Assembly (NCBI RefSeq): GCF_023156535.1
Contig: NZ_JALNMH010000011.1
Coordinates: 1 to 64,000 of the forward strand
Direction of reading: 5' to 3'
Origin: Pseudomarimonas salicorniae
GTDB taxonomy: Bacteria; Pseudomonadota; Gammaproteobacteria; Xanthomonadales; Xanthomonadaceae
Length of the DNA stretch: 64,000 nucleotides
Shown: one piece after another, positions 57,635 through 64,000 of the stretch
Layout: every line of letters begins with the position of its first letter
Numbering within the stretch: the stretch's first letter is position 1
The notes under the pieces: generated by a model
Database searches by the model: none
What the model was told of the DNA's origin: nothing
What the model saw: only the letters and a program-made list of their open reading frames with translations
Translations under genes and position numbers: made by a program

Positions 57635-58552
57635 ATGAGCACCGATCTCAAGACCATCATCGACCTGATCCGCTTCGGCGGCAGCCGTTTCAACGAAGCC
57701 GGTCTGACCTTCGGCCACAGCTACGACAATGCGCTCGACGAGGCGACCCAGCTGGTGCTGCACGCCCTGCACCTGCCGCACGACCTCAATCCCATGTATG
57801 GGCAGTCGCGGGTCACCGCCGAGGAGCGGGCCAACGTGCTGGCCCTGTTCGAGCGGCGCATTGCCGAGCGCATCCCTGCCGCCTACCTCACCGGCGAGGC
57901 CTGGTTTGCTGGACTCAGCTTCAAGACCGACCGCCGCGCCCTGGTGCCCCGCTCGCCGATCGCCGAACTGATCGAGGCCGGGTTCGAGCCGTGGATCGGC
58001 GGGCTGCAGGTTCAGCGCGCGCTCGATCTGTGCACTGGCTCTGGCTGTATCGGCATCGCCATGGCCCACCATCAGCCGGACTGGGAGGTGGACTGCGTGG
58101 ACCTGTCCCCGGAGGCGCTTGCGCTTGCCGAGGAGAACGTCAAGCGCCTGCACGTCGAGGAGCGCGTGCGCCTGCTGCGTGGCGACCTGTTCGCCCCGGT
58201 CGCCGGCGAGGTCTACGAGCTGATCGTCTCCAACCCGCCTTATGTGACCCACGACGAGGTCGACGCCCTGCCGGCGGAGTACCGTTTCGAACCGGAGCTC
58301 GGCCTGCGTGCCGGCGACGATGGCCTTGACCTCGCCCTGCGGATCCTTCGAGATGCGCCGGAGCATCTCGCACCCGGTGGCCTGCTGGTTGTCGAGGTCG
58401 GCGAGAGCGAGCGGGCGCTGGTCAGGCTGCTGCCGGATGTGCCCTTCGCCTGGATCGAGTTCAAGGTCGGCCAGATGGGCATCTTCGCCATCGGTCGCGA
58501 GGACCTGGTCGAGCACGCGGAGGCGATCCGCGCGCTGGCCGACGCGCGCTAG
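57635..58552 (+). CDS. prmB: Ribosomal protein uL3 glutamine N5-methyltransferase
   Basis: The 305-residue enzyme methylates a glutamine of ribosomal protein L3. It has an N-terminal helical domain (RFNEAGLTFGHSYDNALDEA, RIPAAYLTGEAWFAGLSF), the SAM motif ALDLCTGSGCIGIAMA and the substrate-glutamine motif NPPY at 200-203. The VTHDEVDALPAEYRFEPELGL run is characteristic of PrmB rather than PrmC. It is the first gene of the core block with aroC 33 bases downstream. Confidence 0.95.
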   Translation: MSTDLKTIIDLIRFGGSRFNEAGLTFGHSYDNALDEATQLVLHALHLPHDLNPMYGQSRVTAEERANVLALFERRIAERIPAAYLTGEAWFAGLSFKTDRRALVPRSPIAELIEAGFEPWIGGLQVQRALDLCTGSGCIGIAMAHHQPDWEVDCVDLSPEALALAEENVKRLHVEERVRLLRGDLFAPVAGEVYELIVSNPPYVTHDEVDALPAEYRFEPELGLRAGDDGLDLALRILRDAPEHLAPGGLLVVEVGESERALVRLLPDVPFAWIEFKVGQMGIFAIGREDLVEHAEAIRALADAR

Positions 58553-58585
58553 GACACCGGAACCAACCAGGCTAGGGAGCAGCAG

Positions 58586-59683
58586 ATGGCGGGCAACACC
58601 TTCGGCACGATGCTTGCGGTGACCACCTTCGGTGAGAGCCATGGTCCGGCCATAGGCTGCGTGATCGACGGCTGTCCGCCCGGAGTGGCGATCGCGCCCG
58701 AGGACTTCCGCGCCGACCTCGAGCGGCGCGCGACCGGTCGCTCCCGGCACACCTCGCAGCGCCGCGAGAAGGACGAGGTCGAGATCCTCTCCGGCGTCTA
58801 CGAGGGCCGCACCACCGGCACCCCGATCGCCCTGCTGGTGCGCAACACCGATGCCCGCAGCAAGGACTACGCTGACATCGAGGACAGCTTCCGGCCCTCG
58901 CATGCCGACTACACCTACTGGCAGAAGTACGGCATCCGCGATCCGCGCGGCGGTGGCCGCTCCTCTGCACGCGAGACCACGATGCGGGTGGCTGCCGGCG
59001 TGATCGCCAAGCGCTGGCTGGCCGAGCAGTTCGGGATCAGCGTGCGCGGACACCTTTCGCAGCTCGGCGAGCTGCAGCCGCGCGGCTTCGACTGGGATGT
59101 GGTCGAGGACAACCCCTTCTTCTGGCCCGATGCCTCGATGGTCGAGGAGCTCGAGCGCTACATGGATGCCCTGCGCAAGTCCGGAGATTCGGTCGGTGCG
59201 CGGGTCACGGTCATCGCCCAGGGCGTGCCGCCGGGCTGGGGCGAGCCGGTCTACGGCAAGCTCGACGCCGAGATCGCCCAGGCCCTGATGAGCATCAACG
59301 CGGTCAAGGGCGTCGAGGTCGGCGCCGGTTTCGACTGCGTCCACCAGCTTGGCACCGAACACCGTGACGAGATGACTCCGGACGGCTTCCTCAGCAACAA
59401 CGCAGGCGGCATCCTGGGCGGCATCTCCAGCGGCCAGGACGTCGTCTGCTCGCTGGCCCTGAAGCCGACCTCCAGCCTTCGTCTGCCCGGGCGTTCGATC
59501 AATCGCGCCGGCGAGGCGGTCGAGGTGGTGACCAAGGGTCGCCACGATCCCTGCGTCGGCATCCGCGCCACGCCGATCGCCGAGGCCATGGTCGCGCTGG
59601 TGCTGATGGACCACGCGCTCCGCCACCGTGGCCAGTGCGCCGATGTGGGCGAGATTTCGCCGCGAATTCCTTCCCAAGCTTGA
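58586..59683 (+). CDS. aroC: Chorismate synthase
   Basis: The 365-residue enzyme performs the last shikimate-pathway step, EPSP to chorismate, using reduced FMN. It has [38 protein letters not shown], the family run [36 protein letters not shown] and [15 protein letters not shown]. Start ATG 58586 follows AGGGAGCAGCAG. It sits between prmB and asd, a conserved order in gammaproteobacteria. Confidence 0.97.
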   Translation: MAGNTFGTMLAVTTFGESHGPAIGCVIDGCPPGVAIAPEDFRADLERRATGRSRHTSQRREKDEVEILSGVYEGRTTGTPIALLVRNTDARSKDYADIEDSFRPSHADYTYWQKYGIRDPRGGGRSSARETTMRVAAGVIAKRWLAEQFGISVRGHLSQLGELQPRGFDWDVVEDNPFFWPDASMVEELERYMDALRKSGDSVGARVTVIAQGVPPGWGEPVYGKLDAEIAQALMSINAVKGVEVGAGFDCVHQLGTEHRDEMTPDGFLSNNAGGILGGISSGQDVVCSLALKPTSSLRLPGRSINRAGEAVEVVTKGRHDPCVGIRATPIAEAMVALVLMDHALRHRGQCADVGEISPRIPSQA

Positions 59684-59696
59684 GTGTGCTGATCCG

Positions 59697-60710
<1,014 letters not shown>

Positions 60711-60813
60711 ACGTCATCTATAGTTAGCTACGCGTTGTCAAGCCGTTTCTAGGTTTCACGGACGAATTACGTGTGCAGGGCGGGAGGCGCCCGGCGCTCG
60801 GGGGAGATGCCTG

Positions 60814-63354
60814 ATGTTGAAGAATCAACGCCTTACGCTTGCCTTGGCCCTGGCACTGGGGAGCAGCCACGCGCTGGCCCTGGGCCTTGGCAGCATCGAC
60901 GTGCGGACCCGGCTCAATGAGCCGCTGGTCGCCGAGATTCCCATCGTCGGCAGTTCGCAGGCCGAACTGGCCGAGCTGCGCGTGAGGCTGGCCTCGCCCG
61001 AGGCTTTCGAGCGGATCGGCCTTGACCGGCCGGCGATCCTTGCCGCCAATCTTGAGTTCTCGGTGGACAACCAGGGCGCCCGCCCGGTGATCCGGGTGAC
61101 CACGCCGAGCAAGATCCGCGATCCCTACCTGAACTTCCTGCTCGAGGTGGAGTGGGGTAGGGGGCGCGTGCTTCGCGAGTACACCGTCCTGCTCGACCCG
61201 CCGGTGACAGCGGTCTCCCGCGTCACCCCGGCGCCGCAGGTGCCGAGCGTCGCGCAGACCGCGCCGGTCCTGCCCGCGGAGCCGGCCACCCCGGTGGAAC
61301 CGCTGGAGGCGCCGCCGCCGATCCGTGAGCCGGTCGCGCCGCCCGCTGCCACCCAGCCGACCGCGCCACCCCCGCAGCCCGCCGCCGTGCAGCAGCCCGC
61401 ACTGCCGGTGCAGCCGGCTCCGCTGCCGCCTCCGGCGCCGCCGGCCCAGCCGCGTCAGGACAATTACGGTCCGGTTCGCGACGGTGAGACCCTGTGGTCG
61501 ATCGCCGAGTTCGTGCGGCCGAACGACACGGTGTCGATGAACCAGGTGATGCTGGCCCTGCTGGCCGCCAATCCCGATGCCTTCATCGACCAGAACATCC
61601 ATCGCCTGAAGCGCGGTGCGGTGCTGCGGATCCCCACCGCCGACGAGGTGCGCGCGGTGGCAGAGCAGGCCGCTGCCTCCCAGGTCATCGAGCAGACCCG
61701 CGAGTGGCGCGCGCGCAGCGGTGCGATCGAGCAGCCGGCCGGCCAGGCGCGCACCGGGCAGACTGCCAGCGCCGCCGCCGATTCGGCCGATTCGCGTCTC
61801 GAGCTGGTGCCGCCGGCGGGTGAGCAGGCCTCGCGGGCGCAGTCCGGGGCTGCGCAGGGCGGAGAGGGTACCGAGCTTCGCGCCGACCTCAACCGGGCCC
61901 GCGAGCAGGTCACTGCACTGCAGCAGGAAAACCGTGAACTGCGTTCGCGGGTCGACGATCTGGAGCAGATCGACACCGATGCCAAGCGACTGATCGAGCT
62001 CAAGGATTCCGAACTCGCCGCGGCCCAGGCGCGGGTCGCCGAGCTGGAGCAGGCTCTTGCCGCGGCTGGCCGGTCGGCCGCAGCGCCGGCCGAGGTCGAC
62101 CAGCCGGCGCAGCCGCCGGCCGAGGCCTTGCCCGCCGAGGTTGCCCAGGTGGACCCTGCCCTGGTCGATCCCGCGGCCGAGGCCGGCGAGGAGGCCCCGG
62201 CTGAATCGATTGACGGCATCGACCCCGCCGCCGAAGCGCCTGCAGAGGCACTGCCGTCCGAGGCACTGCCGTCCGAGGCATTGCCGGCCCCCGATTCGGC
62301 TCCAGCCGAGCGTGCCCCGATCGAGACCGCGCCGGCCGAGCCGGTGGCCGAGCCCTGGTACCGCAACCCGCTGATCCTCGGCGGCGGTCTGGGCGTGCTG
62401 CTGCTGGGCGGACTGCTTGCCTGGTTTGCCTCGCGCGGCAAGAAGGCCTCGCCGGCCAGGCCCGTGCGCGGCGGCAGCGTCGCCGACAGCTTCGCCGCCG
62501 GTCCGGTCAGCGGCGCCGCGGTCGCGGCCGCCGGATCAGAAGAGGATGCCGAGGCCCAGATCCTGGTCGATGCCATCGCCGAGCAGCCGGATGACCTCAA
62601 CCGGCACCTCGCCCTGGTCCGCCACTATTACGAGCAGCGCGACGCGTCCGGCTTCGAGGGCGCTGCAGAGGCGATGTACGCCCAGCTGTTCGACCCCGAG
62701 GACCTGTCCTGGAAGCAGGTGCTGGTCATGGGCCGCGACCTGCTGCCCGACCACCCGCTGTTCGCGGCGGGCGCCGACGAGACTGAATCGTCCGAGGAGG
62801 ACAGCACGTCCTACCGTCAGGACCTCGAGCTCGCCGACGAGGACGTCACCGACTCGCTGGACGAGCCGCAGCCGGCGCGCGACGGCGAGATCGAGTGGGA
62901 AGCTCCCGGCGCCGTCTCCGGCGGCGACGACGAGGAAGGTTACGGTGCCCCGGAAGCCGCAGCGGCGGACGATGCCGACACCACCCAGACCTTCAGCCTG
63001 GACGACATCAACCGCATGGTCGAAGAGGACAACATCGACCAGGACAACGCGGTCACCGAGGAGATTCCCTCGGTGCCGGACGGTCTGCCGGGCGATATGG
63101 ACGACGCCGAACTGGCGGCCTCCGACGGCGGCGAGCCGCCTCCGCTGACCGATCTCGACTTCGACGGCGACGCCGAGCTGGCCGATGCCAATATCGATGC
63201 CGACGACGCCGCCGCCACCAAGCTCGAGCTGGCCCGCGCCTACCTCGACATGGGCGATGTCGAAGGTGCCCGCGGCATGCTCGAGGAGGTGGTCAACGAG
63301 GGCAATGCCGGTCAGCGCTCCGAGGCCAAGCGGCTGCTCGACGAGATCCGCTGA
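60814..63354 (+). CDS. fimV: FimV-like pilus/polarity assembly protein
   Basis: The 846-residue inner-membrane protein has a signal peptide (LALALALGSSHALA). The FimV N-domain follows (LGLGSIDVRTRLNEPLVAEIPI, DPYLNFLLEVEWGRGRVLREYTVLLDPP). Next come a Pro/Ala/Gln-rich linker and a LysM region at about 218-275 (RDGETLWSIAEFV). A coiled coil lies near 350-420 (RADLNRAREQVTALQQENREL), with an acidic stretch after it containing the EALPS repeat. One transmembrane helix lies at about 521-540. The acidic cytoplasmic part ends in a TPR-like FimV C-domain (KLELARAYLDMGDVEGARGML). FimV organises polar type IV pili and cAMP signalling in Pseudomonas. A terminator follows. Confidence 0.93.
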   Translation: MLKNQRLTLALALALGSSHALALGLGSIDVRTRLNEPLVAEIPIVGSSQAELAELRVRLASPEAFERIGLDRPAILAANLEFSVDNQGARPVIRVTTPSKIRDPYLNFLLEVEWGRGRVLREYTVLLDPPVTAVSRVTPAPQVPSVAQTAPVLPAEPATPVEPLEAPPPIREPVAPPAATQPTAPPPQPAAVQQPALPVQPAPLPPPAPPAQPRQDNYGPVRDGETLWSIAEFVRPNDTVSMNQVMLALLAANPDAFIDQNIHRLKRGAVLRIPTADEVRAVAEQAAASQVIEQTREWRARSGAIEQPAGQARTGQTASAAADSADSRLELVPPAGEQASRAQSGAAQGGEGTELRADLNRAREQVTALQQENRELRSRVDDLEQIDTDAKRLIELKDSELAAAQARVAELEQALAAAGRSAAAPAEVDQPAQPPAEALPAEVAQVDPALVDPAAEAGEEAPAESIDGIDPAAEAPAEALPSEALPSEALPAPDSAPAERAPIETAPAEPVAEPWYRNPLILGGGLGVLLLGGLLAWFASRGKKASPARPVRGGSVADSFAAGPVSGAAVAAAGSEEDAEAQILVDAIAEQPDDLNRHLALVRHYYEQRDASGFEGAAEAMYAQLFDPEDLSWKQVLVMGRDLLPDHPLFAAGADETESSEEDSTSYRQDLELADEDVTDSLDEPQPARDGEIEWEAPGAVSGGDDEEGYGAPEAAAADDADTTQTFSLDDINRMVEEDNIDQDNAVTEEIPSVPDGLPGDMDDAELAASDGGEPPPLTDLDFDGDAELADANIDADDAAATKLELARAYLDMGDVEGARGMLEEVVNEGNAGQRSEAKRLLDEIR
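62251..62289 (+). repeat. Triple EALPS-coding repeat inside fimV
   Basis: Three near-identical 15-base units (GCACTGCCGTCCGAG) lie in the acidic Pro/Ala region of fimV, the last diverged. This is in-frame short tandem duplication. Confidence 0.75.
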
Positions 63355-63373
63355 GCGGCGGTCATGACACCCT

Positions 63374-63406
63374 GCGACGCCCGGCCCCGGCCGGGCGTCG
63401 CCTTTT
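63374..63406 (+). terminator. Rho-independent terminator after fimV
   Basis: GCGACGCCCGG (63374-63384) pairs perfectly with CCGGGCGTCGC (63391-63401) over a six-base loop. TTTT follows. It lies 20 bases after the fimV stop and ends 40 bases before the truA start. Confidence 0.75.
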
Positions 63407-63445
63407 CCGGCAGCGCAGCCGCGCTGTCGATGGAACACCCGCTGC

Positions 63446-64000
63446 ATGCGACTTGCCCTTGGCATCGAGTACGACGGCACCGACTTCCTGGGCTGGCAGA
63501 GGCTGAGCCACGGACGCACCGTGCAACAGGTGCTGGAGGCGGCCCTGGGCAAGGTGGCCCATGCTCCGATCGAGGTGACCTGTGCGGGGCGCACCGACTC
63601 GGGCGTGCACGCGCTGCAACAGGTGGTTCATTTCGATACTGAGGCCGAACGCAGCGACTATGGCTGGATGATGGGCTGCAACAGCCTGCTCCCGCGCGCT
63701 GCCGCAGTGCGCTGGGTGCGCCCGGTGGAGGGCGAGTTCCACGCCCGCTACAGCGCCACTTCGCGGCGCTATCGCTACCGCATCCTCAACCGGCCGGCAC
63801 GGCCCGGCCTGCAGGCGCGCTTCCTGACCTGGGAGCGACGTCCGCTGGATGCCATCGCCATGCACCAGGCGGCCCAGGCGGTGGTCGGCGAGAACGATTT
63901 CTCGGCCTTCCGCACCGCGGCCTGCCAGGCCCCTCACGCCCGCCGGCGGATGATCGCCATCACGGTCGAACGCCAGGGCGAAGAGGTGCGCATCGACGTG
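63446..64000 (+). CDS. truA: tRNA pseudouridine(38-40) synthase, 3' end cut by window
   Basis: The first 185 codons are present and run off the right edge. The product starts [18 protein letters not shown] and has the catalytic Asp51 in [11 protein letters not shown]. It continues with [40 protein letters not shown] and [14 protein letters not shown]. All are TruA signatures. It modifies positions 38-40 of many tRNAs. The start ATG 63446 is the only candidate that leaves the conserved N-terminus; the ribosome binding site is weak. Confidence 0.96.
   Translation, partial: MRLALGIEYDGTDFLGWQRLSHGRTVQQVLEAALGKVAHAPIEVTCAGRTDSGVHALQQVVHFDTEAERSDYGWMMGCNSLLPRAAAVRWVRPVEGEFHARYSATSRRYRYRILNRPARPGLQARFLTWERRPLDAIAMHQAAQAVVGENDFSAFRTAACQAPHARRRMIAITVERQGEEVRIDV

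Overview
The window is a high-GC, gene-dense chromosomal segment of a gammaproteobacterium. The right-hand order prmB, aroC, asd, fimV, truA is a core arrangement of this class. Together with the 180-kDa-class NAD-glutamate dehydrogenase, an MltD-like lipoprotein and abundant short palindromic repeats, it points to the Xanthomonadales/Lysobacterales. That placement is inference from gene content. No rRNA, tRNA, CRISPR array, transposase or phage structural gene was seen.

Layout. 1-3138 is sparse: a truncated composite repeat, a decayed YqjE-like gene, a DUF883 protein, a 48-residue membrane peptide, a glycine-zipper protein and a 790-base gap. 3139-5775 is a molybdopterin oxidoreductase divergent from a small STAS/SpoIIAA-like protein. 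5874-17513 is the most unusual part. It holds a caspase-nSTAND-WD40 giant, an acyltransferase divergent from a membrane LytTR regulator, and a leftward three-gene unit (14-residue-repeat microprotein, caspase with DUF4384, 4-TM protein). That unit is divergent from a TolB-like/TPR membrane protein. 17865-33937 holds an alpha-2-macroglobulin lipoprotein, photolyase, WS/DGAT acyltransferase, metH with an ArsR-methyltransferase regulator, an acyl-CoA dehydrogenase and a secreted ATP-dependent DNA ligase. 34301-43262 holds NAD-GDH, NAD kinase, a beta-barrel protein, and a PhzF-like protein divergent from its likely LysR regulator. 43389-52167 holds a 5'-nucleotidase, an SSS-PAS-HK-REC hybrid kinase, YCII, DUF1579 and WYL genes, a LuxR-type response regulator and a 3-hydroxybutyrate-oligomer hydrolase. 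52249-64000 holds an S9 peptidase, a lytic transglycosylase, SCO and psd, then the prmB-truA core block.

How the genes fit together. The hybrid kinase and the LuxR regulator look like a CrbS/CrbR (MxtR/ErdR) acetate-switch pair separated by three unrelated genes. The regulator is divergent from a gene that releases 3-hydroxybutyrate, an acetyl-CoA precursor. metH and the ArsR-methyltransferase form a methionine/SAH-cycle unit. WS/DGAT, acyl-CoA dehydrogenase and the oligomer hydrolase suggest storage-lipid turnover.

Repeats. A 23-bp-arm palindrome starting GTAGGAGCCAGCTTGCTGGC occurs five times. Every copy lies between two convergently transcribed genes, and two or three copies are part of a larger A-B-C composite. 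A different 36-bp inverted repeat occupies another convergent gap and supplies a gene's stop codon. The best candidates for an undescribed system are the caspase genes and the repeat microprotein at 12727-15381.
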